NCBI GenBank assembly: GCA_023548195.1
Contig: JAJHZJ010000220.1
Location: forward strand, 1,309,279 to 1,373,278
Reading direction: 5' to 3'
Length of the DNA: 64,000 nt
From: Bettongia penicillata ogilbyi
Taxonomy: Eukaryota; Chordata; Mammalia; Diprotodontia; Potoroidae
A program made the translations under genes and the position numbers. The notes beneath the pieces are model-generated. The model saw nothing but the letters and a program-made list of their open reading frames with translations. It was not told the DNA's origin and ran no database searches. Below are positions 21,891 through 34,941 of the stretch, in pieces; position 1 is the stretch's first letter, and each line of letters starts with the position of its first letter.

Positions 21891-22498
21891 TACCTGAGGG
21901 GTGGAGCTAAGATGGCAGAGTAGAAAGATGCATATACTCTACTGCTTCCCCCACAACCCACAAAATACCTGTAAAATGGACTCTCAACAAATCTAAAACA
22001 GCAGAAGCCACAGAACAACAGAGCAAAAGTGGTTTCCAGGCAAAGATAACCCAAAAGACCAACAGGAAAGATCTATCTCATGTGATGCTGAGTGGAGCTG
22101 AGCACAGCCCTGGCCATGCAGCACTAGGAGGAACAAGACCTGGACAGGGAAGGTCTCAGATAACTCAAACCATAAGACACAAAGATAGCTTCAAAGGTCA
22201 GTGGGGGAGGGCTTTTCCAGTTAGGTGAGAAGTAACAGGGTTTCTCCAGCAATAGCCCCAGGCTACAGCAGAGGTCCCTGCAGCAGACTGTAGGAAGGTA
22301 CAGAGGGTGGGAAGCAACCTGGATCCACTGTTCAGACAACTGACCTTAAAGCCTCTGGTAGTATGGAGCAGCTGATCTAAAGGCCAGTATGGAGTGATGA
22401 CGCCACCCCAACCCAAAACCCAAGAGAACCAAGCAGCTGAGTCTAATTTCTTGACAAAGGATTCATAAGTCAAGTAATTAGCTGAGAAAATACCCAAA

Positions 22499-23513
22499 AT
22501 GGAAAAAAAATAAGGCCATAGAACATTGCTTTCTTGGTGAAAAAAGCATCTCCTCCCATTGTTTCAGATGAAGAGGAACAAGGCTTACTGTCACAGGAAG
22601 TTAACACCCCTGCCTCCAGGGCCTCCAAAGGGTACTTAAATTGAGCTCAGGCAATAGAAGAGTTTGAAAAGCAAGTTAGCAGCTTGCTATAGGAGAACCA
22701 AAAAATTCTGAGGAAAATAACACCTTTAAAAAGAAGCTAACTCACTTGGAAAAAGAGGCCCAATAGGCCAATGAGGTGAAGGAGGCAATGCAAAGGAGAA
22801 TTAACCAAATGACAAAGAAGAGTCAAAGACTCACTGAACAAAATAGCTCTTTAAATGAGAGAGTGGAATTCAGGAAAGCTAATGAATATGCAATAAACCA
22901 AAAAGTTAAAAAACAAAATCAAAAGTTTGAAAAAATAGAAGATAATGTGAAACATCTCATTGGAAAAACAACTGACCTGGAAAATAGAATCAGGAGAGAC
23001 AGTTTAAATATTATGGGATTACCTGAAAGTCATGATCAAGAAAAGAACCTAGACATTATCTTCCATGAAATTATCTAGGAAAACTGTCCCGATATTCCAG
23101 AACCAGAGGGAAAAATAAATATTGAAAGAATGCACCAATCACCTCTTGAAAGAGACCCAAAAAGAGTAACTCCTAGGACTATTGTGGTCAAATTTCAGAG
23201 TTCCAAGGGTCACAAAGAAAATATTGCAAGCACCAAGGAAGAAACCGTTTGAGTATTTTGGAAATACAATCAGGATAACACAGGATCTGGCAGCTTCACA
23301 TTAAGGGATTGAATGACTTGGAATAGGATATTCCAGAAGTCAAAGGAACTGGGGCTAAAACCAAGAATCCCCTACCCAGTGAAACTGAGTATAATACTTC
23401 AAGGGAATAAATGGTCATTCAATGATATAGAGGACTTTCAAGCAATAATGTTGAAAAAGACAGAACTGTATAGAAAATTTTACTTTCAAACAAAAGAATC
23501 AAAAGAAGCTTGA
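22499..23513 (+). pseudogene. HAL1 K ORF1 (RNA-binding protein), broken
   Basis: The start is the ATG at 22499, matched by homology to the ORF1 start of F; an in-frame TAA follows within a few codons, so this copy is dead at its N-terminus. The coiled coil is readable at 22776-23078 (100 residues; heptad-like R-I-N-Q-M...L-T-E-Q-N-S-S-L) and ends in R-R-D-S-L-N-I-M-G-L-P-E, the start of the RRM. The C-terminal domain is open at 23313-23513 (R-I-P-Y-P-V-K-L...), ending in the E-A-stop shared with E, F and A. Stops and shifts near 23079-23310 separate the two halves. Confidence 0.75.
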
Positions 23514-23515
23514 AA

Positions 23516-23570
23516 AGGTAAACAGGAAATAGAAATCCTAAAAGATTTTCTAAAGCTGAACTGTTTACAT
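23516..23570 (+). repeat. Post-ORF1 inverted repeat (HAL1 K)
   Basis: Arms AGGTAAACAG (23516-23525) and CTGTTTACAT (23561-23570), one mismatch, 35-nt loop. The first arm starts 2 nt after the TGA stop (23511-23513). Confidence 0.75.
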
Positions 23571-25468
23571 GCCTACATGGAAAGAAACTATTTATAACTC
23601 TTGAGACTTTTCTCAGTATTTGGGTAGGTGGAGAGACTGTACATACACAAAAACACACATACGCACACACAACACACATATAGACAGAGAGTCCAGGTTG
23701 TGTTGGATCAGAAGAGATTATATCCATTACAAAAGATAAAAAATAAAAATTAATGGATGATGGAAGAAAATACTGGGAGGAGAAAGGGAAAAATGGAATG
23801 GGGCAGGTTGTAACTCCTAAAAGAGATAAAGAAAAATCTTGTTCAGTGCAGGAAAAAAGGGAGAAGGCTAGAGGGGGAAAGTGAAGCTACTCTCTCCTCA
23901 TAGGGCTTAAGGAGGGAATAACATGCTCACTAAATTTAGCGTGAAAATCTATATTATACTATAGGAAAGTAGAGGAGGAGGCGACAAGTGGGGTGAGAGG
24001 AATGATAGAAGGGAAGGCGAGTGGGAGAAGGGAGTAACTACAGGTAAACAGCTTTGGGAAGGGACAAGGTCTAATGAGGGAATAAAAATATAAGAGGGGA
24101 TGGAGTAGGATAGAAGGTAATATAGCTTGTATTACACAACAAGATTATTACAGAAGTCTTTCACAAAATGACACATATATATAGACTATATTGAATTGCT
24201 TGCCTTCCCAGTACGGATGGGTAGGAAGGGAGGGAAGAAAAGAAGGGAGAATTCAAAGTATTAGAAACAAATGTTGAGAATCATTATTGCATATAACTGG
24301 GAAATAAGAAACACAGGTAATGGGGTATAGAAATTTATCTTGCCCTATGAGAAAAGAGAGAAGATGGGGAAAAGGGAAGGGTGGGGTGTGATAGAAGTGA
24401 GGCCTCATTGAGAGAAGGTGTAATCAGAATGCAAATTATTAGGGGGTAAGGGGAGGAGAGATTACTGAAACTAAATCAGAGATATCTTTAGTTTGGGGAA
24501 ATGAATTTTAGTCTAAGTCTCCTAGAGGCAGGTAACTTGGGATAAAATTTGATATTGATGGACAAGTTAAGGTTTTAATGGTTTGATTTTATAATTGGTA
24601 TTTAAGTAGGAGCTAGAACATGTATAAAAAGGCATCTAAGCCACTTAAGAATTGCCTCAAAAGATGTTCCTTAGCCAATGTGAAATTATAATCATATATG
24701 AAACCTGGTCATTGGAACTTGTTATTTTAAGATACTATGGGACTATTAAGTGACTGTTCTTCTGAGTCTAACTCCAGGTATGGATAGCAACAAAGAAGAT
24801 CTGAGCATCCAATCCATGATACCAGTAAACTTGTGAGATGCTGGTATGAACTGAAAAATGGTGATCTCATGGGAAGGGTGGGAGAGGGGCTGTTCAACCT
24901 GGACTGAGGATTCTCCTGATTCAATTTCTCCACTGACTCTTGGCAGATTCTAAGCCTCACTGAATGCAAGTTGACAATCTACTCCTGCCTGAAACTGACA
25001 TGAAGTTGGGGAGATATTGTTTCCCTGCAATGTCCCTACATTTAGTGGCAATTTCCTATAGTCAAAAGGTTTGTAAACTTAATACCAGATCTATTAAAAT
25101 ATAGATTGTTGGTAGGGGAATATCTGAAGTCAAGTCTAAAAGTAAGCTATTAGTCTTAGAACTTTAGACCAACAACAATAATTTAGGGCCCTTTAATTCT
25201 TAGTAATTGTGTGGAGACATTTAGGTCAAGGGCTTATGAAGTTAGCATACATTGTTATTATTTGTGTCTCAGTTGGTTAACGTTAAAAAAAATCAGTTCG
25301 TGGTCTATATTGTAAATGCTTTAAAAGAAATATCACTTGACCAAAAGTTGTAATTGTGTTATATGATATGAATTGTGTTAAAAATGAAAAATAAAAACAT
25401 AAAAAAAATAAATTGTGGTACATTAACATCATGAAATAAAACTATTTTGAAAAAAATATATAAAATAA

Positions 25469-25479
25469 GATAATCTCAT
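25469..25479. repeat. Target-site duplication of HAL1 K (right copy)
   Basis: GATAATCTCAT directly after the A-rich tail; partner of 21880-21890. Confidence 0.8.
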
Positions 25480-25649
25480 CAGTACCCAGATTCTATTATC
25501 ATTTCCATGCCAATAATTCTTATATATACTTTTCCAGCCTTAATGTCTCTCTTAACTTCCATGCCCACATCTCAGATGGTCTTTTAGTTGTCTCAAATAC
25601 GACAGCACATAGACATCTTAACATCAGAATGTACAAAATCGAACTTTAT

Positions 25650-25751
25650 GTATATATATATATATATATATACATATGTGTGTGTATATATACATATACA
25701 TGTGTGTATACATACACATACATACATACATACATACATGTTTTTTTTTTT
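25650..25751. repeat. TA / TACA microsatellite
   Basis: (TA)n, then TGTG/TATA, then (CATA)n and a T run, about 100 bp. Confidence 0.9.
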
Positions 25752-25784
25752 TCCCCAAACCATCTCCTTCTCCTAATTTCCCTA

Positions 25785-26430
25785 TTACAGTTGAGGGTAT
25801 CATCAACCTCTCAGTCATTCAGGTTTGAAATATAGGTGTTATCCTATACTCCTCACTTTCTTTCAAACATTCCAGAGCAATTTCTTTGTCAAGTTTGAGT
25901 ATACCTTCATAGCATTTTTATATACTCCCCATTATCTCCTCTCACACTGCCACCACCCTAGAAAAGGCCCCCATCATCTCTCACCTCGACTATTGTCATG
26001 GCATGCTGTTTTGTTTCTTTAAGTCAAATCTTGTCCCATTTTAATCATTTTTAAACCAGAAGCCAAATTGGTCTTCCTAAAATCCAAGTCTATTTATTTA
26101 AACTACCTATTAAATACACACTAGTGACTACTTATATTCTTGAGGTACAAATATAAGATATCATGTTTGACATTCAAAGGTCTTCACGACCTGATTCTCT
26201 CCTATATTCTCAGTTTTCTTAATCCTTACTCACCCCCACATAAATTGTGATCCAGTGACACTGGCCTCCTTTCTGCACCATGCCAGAAATTCTCTTCCTC
26301 TTCACCTCTATTTCTTATTTTCCTTCGCTAAAATCCCACCATCTACTAAAAAATGCCCTGGAAAACAAACAAGAATTTCCTTCTTAATTGTATTGTCCCT
26401 TGTTGATTATCTCCAATTTCTCGCATTTAC

Positions 26431-26462
<32 letters not shown>

Positions 26463-26620
26463 TATGTGTGTGTGTATGTATAGTTTTTGCATCGTCTTCC
26501 CAATTTGACTGAGAGTTCCTTGAGAATAGGATTGTGCTTTGCATTTCTTTGTATTCCCAGTATGTGGCATAGTAGCTGACACATAGTAGAAACTTGATAA
26601 ATGTTTGTTGATTGACTTGA
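25785..26620 (+). mobile_element. L2 LINE 3' end
   Basis: Long but diverged match to the L2 3' region. Landmarks in order: 'cccccatcatctctcacctc', 'aaaggtcttcacgacctgat', 'ctggcctcctttctgcacca', and the terminal 'agttccttgagaataggatt...acacatagtagaaacttgataaatgtttgttgattga'. A TA/TG microsatellite (26430-26480) has expanded inside it. Not coding. Confidence 0.7.
26430..26480. repeat. TA/TG microsatellite inside L2
   Basis: (TA)n then (CATA) and (TG)n, about 50 bp. Confidence 0.9.
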
Positions 26621-26744
26621 GTATGTTCTTAAAATCTCATTATGTGTTAATCTAGCACATTTTTCTTCAGAATTTCTTTATTCAATCTAGAGAACAAAAG
26701 TTCTTTCAATCACCCTGATTCACAGCCTTGACATAGATTCAAAT

Positions 26745-26890
26745 TTAGAAACGTCATCAGAGGCCATCCCCTCTAATCTTTTCATGGTTCAGACGAGAAA
26801 AGTGAGGCCCAAGGATATTAAATACTTTGTTCAAAGTGACAAATGTAATAGTAATAGACAGATTTCAAATTTGCTCCTCTGAATATAGAA
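26745..26890 (-). mobile_element. MIR-like SINE remnant
   Basis: The plus strand reads 'acgagaaaagtgaggcccaa...ttgttcaaagtgac', the reverse of the MIR 'cctcagtttcc' end and core. Diverged. Confidence 0.5.
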
Positions 26891-29279
26891 TATGTGTTCT
26901 TTTCATTATACCATTCTGCCTATACTAATAAAGTAGTGGTTTCATTAACAGGACAGACTAAATTACTATTCTTAATGTAAGCATAGATTTAAGTGGATGT
27001 CTTTCTATATTTTACATTTATATCAATCATGAATACCTGTTTTCTTTATAAGCTTATAAGAATTTGAGCTCTTCTAATTGAGCATTTTTACTTTGATATT
27101 TCTTAATTATAAAATCAATAACTATCATAGAAACTGAGATAAATTATACAAAACCATTTTCAATCCCAAGATTGCCAAGAATTAGCAATTCAGACATAAA
27201 CTTATTGACACACTTGGTAGCTTCTGTACTATTATATAAGTTTTACAACAATGCATAAAAAGAAAATTCATATGATAGTGTGGTCAAGATGTGCAATATT
27301 TCTAGTAAAAATCTGTTAATACTTGGCATATCCAAACAGATGTCTTTCAAATTGTGCCATGATTAAGTGGGAAATACTAATGACATGTTATTTAGTGTTA
27401 GATGGTCAGAAACAAATCTTTCACTTCCAAAGAGTTTCTATCTTAAGCAATCTCTGGCTATAAAAGCACAGCTCAAATATCTCTAGTTCCTAAAGAAAGT
27501 AGATGGATAAGAAGAAAAAATCAGAAGATTCTGGAGTGTTGGAGGAAAAAAAAAACAAAAATCCTTATGTTGTGTTTTTATCTTACCTGAGAACTAACAT
27601 GAAATATTATAAAATATATTTTGTATTTCAATCGAGGCATCCTTTCTTACTCATTTTACATTTTTAAAAGGTTAAATTTCAACTAACATTGAAATACAGT
27701 TAGGTAGATTTCAATACCGTACTTAATAGATTTCTGTGTCACTTATTACTATCAAGTATGTTTCTTTAGTTTTCTGGGATTAAAGTTGAAAAGTGTAGTG
27801 TAGCTGACAACTCTACAACTTTCTGTTTCAAAACTCCACTTGGCAGATAACCTCAAATACACAGGGAAATTGAACGTATTTTTCTCTTCATGAAAAGGCT
27901 TGGGACTTATTTTCTGAATATCACTATGAAGCTATGAGCTTTGGTCCTTAGTAAATTTGTTGGTGTTAGAACATAATCAAGAAGAGTTCATGTTGAAGTA
28001 AAGAGTGTGCATATTTGTATGTTCATGCATGTATCCTATTACATATTAATATATAAAATAAAGCTTTAATGATTGAACTATTTTTCTTCAACAGTGACTT
28101 TAAAAGTCTCTTTAGTACATCAAAATATGTATTTTATTGAGATGAAAGCTATAAATATCCATGAAAATTATCCTTAAATAGCATAGTTTTCCATCCCAGA
28201 TTATTGTTGAGACTTGAAAATGTGTGAGTAAGATACTTGCTTTCATTTCCCAATCTTCATCAAGAACTATTATCTTTTGACTGATTTTTTCTTGTAGGGG
28301 TGTTTCAGTAAATGATGGATTTCCAAACAATTTGTTTCTGTGACAAGATGTCTTATTTTTCATTGTGTTAATAACATGTCTTCTCATCATCTCTCTACTA
28401 TCATATACTTACCCCTATTGATTTTTCCAAGTATTTTTGTGACTTTTTTTATTTATCTCCTAGGTATTGGTAACCCTGTTTTACTTACATCATCCTCAAG
28501 TATAATAAGTTCATGCTTTAACTTCAAGTGTTTTTAAAATTATTTCTTCAAAGTTATAGCAGGATCTTGATATTTAAGGTGCAGTGAAGAGGGGTAAACT
28601 AGTTATAGAAGCATGGTTTGAAATTTACTATGGCAAGAAAAGATATTCATAAGAATAAATTGTTATTATACCGATCTTAGCTTTCCTGGGGCATGGTGTG
28701 CTGGAGCTAACTAGTAATGGAACTCAAGAGCAAATTATTCAATTTTCAGTGTTTTTACACTTCAAATATTGGCAAAAGCTACAAATTATGACATGATTTA
28801 TCATTTGATTGTTTAAATGCAAAAGAATGGTAAAGAAAATATTGATATGACAGATTAAACTAGACTGTGTGTTGAGCATGCATTAATTTCACTTTTTAAA
28901 AATTTCCAGGGAACTGGTTGATAAATATTTATCAAAATATCTCTTCCTCTTGAGGGTGTTAGATTAAATGATGTCTATAATACTTTCCAGTTCTGTGCTC
29001 TTTATCTATCTTTTTGCATGTGTTTACATATATATGTATATATATATAAATTCCTGATGATATCTATATATTAATAGTAAAAATTTAAATATTAGAATGA
29101 TAATATATACCTCAATCTTTTTAAAAAGCCTTTATTGCTATTTTTTGTTTTCACTTCATATTTATTTTAATATTTCCTTCAAATTCTTCTATCTAATAAA
29201 AATTCTTTTATATTAGAAATATTAAAAGAAAAAAGTCAAGAGAAATAACTAGCCTATTAGCCACATCTTAGCAGTTTAG
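26891..29279. other. No gene; unique AT-rich DNA
   Basis: No supported gene or clear repeat. A short TA/TG microsatellite lies at 29028-29048. Open stretches such as 28112-28390 (92 codons, minus) have no recognisable motif. Confidence 0.5.
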
Positions 29280-30370
29280 CCATTTTCCAATCCCCAAATC
29301 CCTATCTTTCTGTAATAAATAGTTGGAAATGAATTTTCTCAGCTCTTCTTGGGACCAAGGTTGGTCTTTATAATCTGATAAAAAATATGTCCTTTTTCTT
29401 GTTTTCATATTTCTTAAAAATTGTTATAAATAACTTCACTGTTCTTATTAATTCGTTTTTCATTAATTCATTTAAGTTTTCCCATATTTCCCTGAATTCT
29501 TCATATTAATCATATCTTTTGGTAATAATAATGTTCCATTCAGTGTGAGAAGCACTTTTGTTTAATCATGCCTCAAGGAATGAAGAAAATTACTATTCTC
29601 TCCAGTTTATTTTTGGAAACAGAAAAATAGAATATTTATTTATAGGCATATAAGTGCCTATGAAAATTTTGACATATACAAATTTTCTTTCTGTATTTAA
29701 TAACTTTGGCATGTAGTCATGGCAATGGAATCACTTGGGCAAATAGTATGAGTATTTTAGTGACATGCATAATTTCAAGTCATTTTCTAGCATTATCAGC
29801 CTTATTTGCAGTCTCACTATGTATCAGTGCTCCTGTCTTCTTTCAGTCCCTCCAACATTAAGAATTCCCATTGTTAATATTCTGAATTCGGTCTATTGTG
29901 AAATATTTAATAAACTGTAAAAAAGTTTTACATTATTTTGAGACCTCTTTTCACATATGTTGATGGGTTGGGCAATCTATTGTAGAATGTTACTCATGTA
30001 GTTAGGCAAATCCGTTATATATAATTGAATTTAATACATATTTAATATCATACTCTTATTAGAAATATTTGATGAGTAGATAATTCTAATTCTATAGTTT
30101 CATTTTTTAGGTGGTTTGAATTTGTTCATGCAAAACCATTTAAATTTCATGCAAGTAAAATAATCTCTTTTATCTTTTGGCGTATCTGCATCATTTATTT
30201 GGATTATTACCCCTCCTTAACAAATGATGTGAAAGTTATTGATCTTTTTCATTTTTTTATGGTTTGAGTCTTTCCATTATGATCAAGAATCTATATTGTT
30301 ATTTCTTAGGATATATGTTTGAACTTGTTGGTCTGCATGTGATATCTGTCAAGTTGTAAGACCTCACCTT
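29280..30370 (-). mobile_element. Ancient L1 3' portion
   Basis: Minus-strand wording of the ORF2 C-terminal region, much decayed: 'gtccctccaacattaagaat' near 29850, 'atgcaaaaccatttaaattt' near 30128, 'ctcttttatcttttggcgta' near 30170. The same order occurs in the better L1 H copy. No frame is left and the edges are uncertain. Confidence 0.55.
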
Positions 30371-32749
30371 AGCATCAGTTTTGGTAATGAATATAAAAGA
30401 AGAATTTTCTTGTAGAGAATTATTATAGTTCTCTGATTTTAGAATTCACATGTTAAAATGTGCTTAATTTTACAAATGAGGAAATTATTATTCAGAGAGA
30501 TTCAGTGACTGAGGCAAGATCACAACTAGACACACAGGTCTTTTATACCTCAAACTATTGTTTTCTGAATTATTCCATTATTCAGTCTAGATTAATAGAA
30601 AGTCTTTTCTCATACTTACAGTAATGTTTGAGAGCAAAAGGCATAACATTAAATGTCCACAAACAAAATCCCTGAATAGAAGTAATTAATAAACTTCATA
30701 TAAAATTAATAGTAGCAAAATTTCTTTTGAAAGCACAAGTGTTTCACAGAATTTTCCAGGTGGTTTTGCAACAGTGACTCTATCATTCTGTGAATTATTC
30801 ACAGGTGTTTAATTCTGCCTTCTAATTCTTTTTCTGCTAACTTTTTTTATTTTCACATAATAATATATCTCTTTACCAGGATTTCATTTGCCTCTCATGA
30901 AAGGTGATAACACCCTTGAAAATCATAGGTTAAAAAAAGTTACCTATTATTGACTGTTTTGATGATTGACCATGGGTAAATATATTACTTTGAAATATTA
31001 TCTTAAATATAAAAATGACCTCTTAAATTTACCAACTCAGAACACAAAGTTTAATTATTGCATTACTAAAATATGGCAGTAGTTGTAAAAAGAATTTTAT
31101 GTCATTGTCATTCACCAACATTTTTTCCTTCATGTTCTACCTTTCTAGCCATTCCTCTGTGTCTTTTTCTACCTCATTCCTCATGTGGTAACATTTGATT
31201 GTAGGTATTCCTATAAATTTTCTTTATGCATGTCCTTTTTTATAAAGAAGAAGATAGTAAGAAAAAAGAATTTTGATCAGCAAAAATCATTTGACCTTGA
31301 AGCACTCTGTTTGAATCTCTGTGTGTATTTTCATCCTCTTTCTGAGGAACCAATCACAGGGTTTTGTTTTTTTTTTCTTCCTAAACTTCTAAATCTCTCA
31401 TTCAAATTCAAAGGTTGACTTAGAAGTAATTACCCCTTCAAGTTTCTATGTATCTCTCCTTCTCCATTCTTCCCTATTTTTTTTGTTTAGTTGAATGTAT
31501 TTCTATAGTAACCGTATTTGACTAGTTTATATAAAAATGAGATTCCAGACGTGTTCACTCTTTCTGTGCCTTCTTTTTTATTTATATTATTTTCTTCTTC
31601 ACTCTGATTATATAAGAACATGTTTTCTCCTTCACTTTCCTGCCTTTGTAGTATATTTCCTTTTCCCTATCCATTTCTTTTTTAAGATGTTTAGATCTTA
31701 AAAGTTTCTCTGTTTTAACTCTATCTATGACATTTGATGACATCTGGACGTTGTGGGACTCTTCTTTCTTCTCTCCTATTAAAATGTTACTTCAGGTTGT
31801 CATAGGCACATGTGATTGCTGAAATAATTTGTTTCAATCTACTGATGTTTGCATTTCTGTTTAACACCTGTGTTGTTTTTTTTTCTTTTTTCAGTTGGAA
31901 TGATACACATGAATTTCTCCTATTTTATTAACCTTGTGAAACTTGACTGAGTCTGTATTTCATGAATTTGCAATTTCATCACTAGGTTTTCTCTTCTACA
32001 ACACAGTAGATGCAACTTATTGTAAGTTATGGGTTAGATGGGTTAGATGAACTCTAATAGGCAGGATTTGAATGTGGGGGATCTTGTCTCCAAGCTCAGG
32101 ACCATATGTGTTATATCACAATGGTTTTCTAGGGAATGCTTAAATGCCATGTCCCTTTATAGTAGCTGTTGTCTTTAAGTTAGCAAAGTAATTGTGTCTT
32201 TTTCTAATTCTCATCACGGTATCAATACTTATGCTGTTAAATATTATCCAAACTGAGAATGAACTCCCTCCCAGGCAATAAATATTTCAAGTTTGGGCAA
32301 AAAAATTTTCCATATTTCTGTCATTAGATCAGGGAAGCAAGTTTCTGAAAGGCTAATCACCAGCGACTTTAAAATAGACCCATGAGAGATATTTTCCACA
32401 ATTTCCCTTAAATCTCATCACCTTTTTTTCAATTCAATTTAATTAGCACTTATTGCTATATACTTTTGATGGAAAATAGCATTTCTATTTTATTATTTTT
32501 CTTTTTATCCACAGAAATTTATGTAGTACCTGAGTCATAATGTGTGCTTAATCTGTTTAATGACTGATAATACACCTACCATGTGCTAGGCACTATATAT
32601 TAGGTTCTTTGTTGTTGTTTTTAGCAAATGAATTTACATTATTCCTTGAGGTTATTACATGAAAACAGATATGGAAATTAGAATATATACAATGTAAAAA
32701 CAAAGTATTTGTGTAACTGAGAGAATAGGGAAAGTTTTCTTGTAGGAAG
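30371..32749. other. No gene; unique or unassignable AT-rich DNA
   Basis: No supported gene. 31430-31700 is pyrimidine-rich on the plus strand and might be a decayed L1/HAL1 spacer, but I cannot show it. 32555-32610 ('ctaccatgtgctaggcacta') is a short ancient-repeat remnant. Confidence 0.45.
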
Positions 32750-33660
32750 TGGCCCATGAAATGAACGTTAAAGGGAGTTAGAAACTCCAAGGTATGCAGG
32801 TGAAGGAGACAAGGACAAGTTTTGGGGACAACCCTGACAAAGCACAGAGGAGAGCAATGGAATGTTGTATAATAGAAATCAATCAGAATATCATTTTGAT
32901 TAGGATCAGAAATTTATTAAGAGGGATTAACGAGTAATCCATCTAGAAATAGACTTGAATCAGATTATCATTTGTTTTAATGGTCATACATAGGAGTTTA
33001 TATTTTATGATATGAACAAGAGCTACTGAAAGTTTTCTAATGAGGGAATGACATGGTCAGATCTATGCTTTATATATCTGATCGAGTCATTCTATAGAAA
33101 ATGGACTAGAGAAATTAGAGACTAGGTTAATTCAGAAAAATGTAATGAGAACTTGAACCAGAGTAATATGATACAATATATTATATAGAGTCTTTACATG
33201 TGTGTCTGTGAATTGCATGTATATATACATATACACACATATAGAAGTATTTTTGGTGATAATTTTGAAGAGCCATAATCATTAATTGTGGTTTTGGCAA
33301 TAAGAATAACACTTTAAATATAAGAAGAGTTTGTGGTGGTCTTAAAGAGGAAAATTAAGATTCATTCATGAGTTTGAAGGACAAGGATAGATCATTAGTT
33401 CCATTTTAATATGATGGTTTTGAGATACTCATGGGGAATCATAGTAAAGATGTCTAATCAGCAATTAGAAATTGGACCTCAGGAGAGAAATGAGTGTTAA
33501 CTCAGTAAATTTGGGAGTCATCTATATAGTCATGAATATTAAATCCATGGGAGCTAAGAGGGATAATCAATGGAGAAAAAAATAAATGGCCCAGGACAGA
33601 ACTTTAGTGTACACAGAAAGTGGTAGGCCAAGAATAATAATCTTATGAAGGGAATTTTGC
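32750..33660 (+). repeat. Ancient unclassified interspersed repeat
   Basis: Sequence landmarks 'gagggaatgacatggtcaga' (33042), 'gtcatctatatagtcatgaa' and 'ggcccaggacagaactttag' (33588) follow a well-known ancient mammalian repeat wording. Pieces recur at 12430-12680 and 35830-36215. I cannot name the family. It ends at the large pyrimidine tract. Confidence 0.45.
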
Positions 33661-33664
33661 TCTA

Positions 33665-33696
33665 TTTTCTTTCTTTCTTTCTTTCTTTCTTTCTTT

Positions 33697-33768
<72 letters not shown>

Positions 33769-33873
33769 TCCTTCCTTCCTTCCTTCCTTCCTTCCTTCCT
33801 TCTTTCTTTCTTCCTTCCTTCCTTCCTTCCTTCCTTCCTTCCTTCCTTCCTTCCTTCCTTCCTTCCTTCCTTC

Positions 33874-33936
<63 letters not shown>

Positions 33937-33946
33937 TCCTTCTTTT
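33665..33946. repeat. Pure polypyrimidine mirror tract (TTTC/TTCC)
   Basis: 282 uninterrupted pyrimidines on the plus strand: (TTTC)n to about 33768, (TTCC)n, a short TTTC pair at about 33801-33810, (TTCC)n to about 33874, then (TTTC)n. The order is roughly mirror-symmetric, a feature that favours triplex (H-DNA). The long open frames on both strands here are products of the repeat. Confidence 0.95.
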
Positions 33947-34370
33947 ACTCCCTCTCTCCTTTCTTCCCATACTTCCTTCTTTCCCTCTATCCCTCCCATC
34001 TGCTCTTCCTTTGCTTCCTCCCTTTCCTGCCCCATCCTTTTACACTCCTCTTGACATCACCTCCTCCTTTCCTACCATTTCCCATCCATTCCCCACCCTT
34101 TTTACCTTCCCTTTCCCCTTCTCTCCTCTCTTTCCCTTCTCTTCTCTTTTTCTCTTGTTCCCTTCCCTCCCCTTTCTCCTCTTATATCCTCTCCTCCCTT
34201 CAGTTCCCTTCTCTTCCTTTTTCTTTCTTTTTCTCTCTCACTCTCCCTTTACTCCTTTATTCTTCCCCCTAAGCCTCCCTTCAATTCCTTCCTCTTCCCT
34301 TTTCTCTCTCTCCCTCTCCCTTTTCTCTTTCCTCTTTCTTCTGTTCTATCTCTCCCACCCTGCCTCTATT
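33947..34370. repeat. Degenerate pyrimidine-rich extension
   Basis: About 420 nt of C/T-rich plus strand with scattered A and G, continuing the pure tract. Probably a decayed part of the same array. Confidence 0.8.
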
Positions 34371-34893
34371 GGGCATTTTTCATGTCCTTGATTAGGAAAA
34401 ATATTTATATACAGAAATGACACTCTTCTATGTTTTAAATTACCCTCAGAGATTTTTTAAAAGTGACTTTTATAGTTGTATTTGCTATTAATTTTCGTAA
34501 CATTTTTATGTAGTCATGGAGTGTGGTTTAAAAAGTATGTTTGACATTTCCTTTTTTTTTTTTGAGGCAAATGTTTTATAACCATCTATGATAGAAATAA
34601 TGATGATAAAGGAAGTAAGAATAATAATAATGTCACTCTCCAGCTCAAGAAGACTCCATGGCTCCCAATGACTTCTTTTTCAAAAATGTTGGTACTGAAA
34701 GGAATGTTTTAGTGATAATCTTCAATCCTTCTAGTTTAGAATTCATAAAATTTCAACCTAGAAATGTTAAATGTCTTGTCCCCAGCTCTGACAAGGGAGA
34801 AATGCCTACTACCACTTAGATAATTTTAAATGAAGTCACAGTCCAATGAAACATTTGCAAATCTCTTCCAGTTTGCCTGTCATTTTTGTCTCC

Positions 34894-34898
<5 letters not shown>

Positions 34899-34938
<40 letters not shown>
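34899..34938. repeat. (GT)n microsatellite
   Basis: About 18 GT units followed by TATATA. Confidence 0.95.

Positions 34939-34941
<3 letters not shown>

Larger units (their letters stand above)
21891..25468 (+). mobile_element. Complete HAL1-type element 'K'
   Basis: A 3.58-kb plus-strand element bounded by an 11-bp duplication. The 5' end at about 21896 reads GAGGGGTGGAGCTAAGATGG, the shared L1/HAL1 start. 5' UTR to 22498; one ORF1 (22499-23513); inverted repeat; a 1.95-kb 3' UTR with a CA-rich patch (23640-23685), purine-rich tracts (23840-24470) and an AT-rich tail ending in A-rich sequence (25385-25468). There is no ORF2. The last kilobase (about 24480-25468) does not resemble the 3' ends of B, F or G, so K belongs to a different subfamily. 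Confidence 0.8.

Noticed and set aside
33643..34391. Long open frames on both strands (up to 248 codons)
   Set aside because: They are read through (TTTC)n/(TTCC)n repeats and give Phe/Leu/Ser or Lys/Glu/Arg runs; no coding signal.
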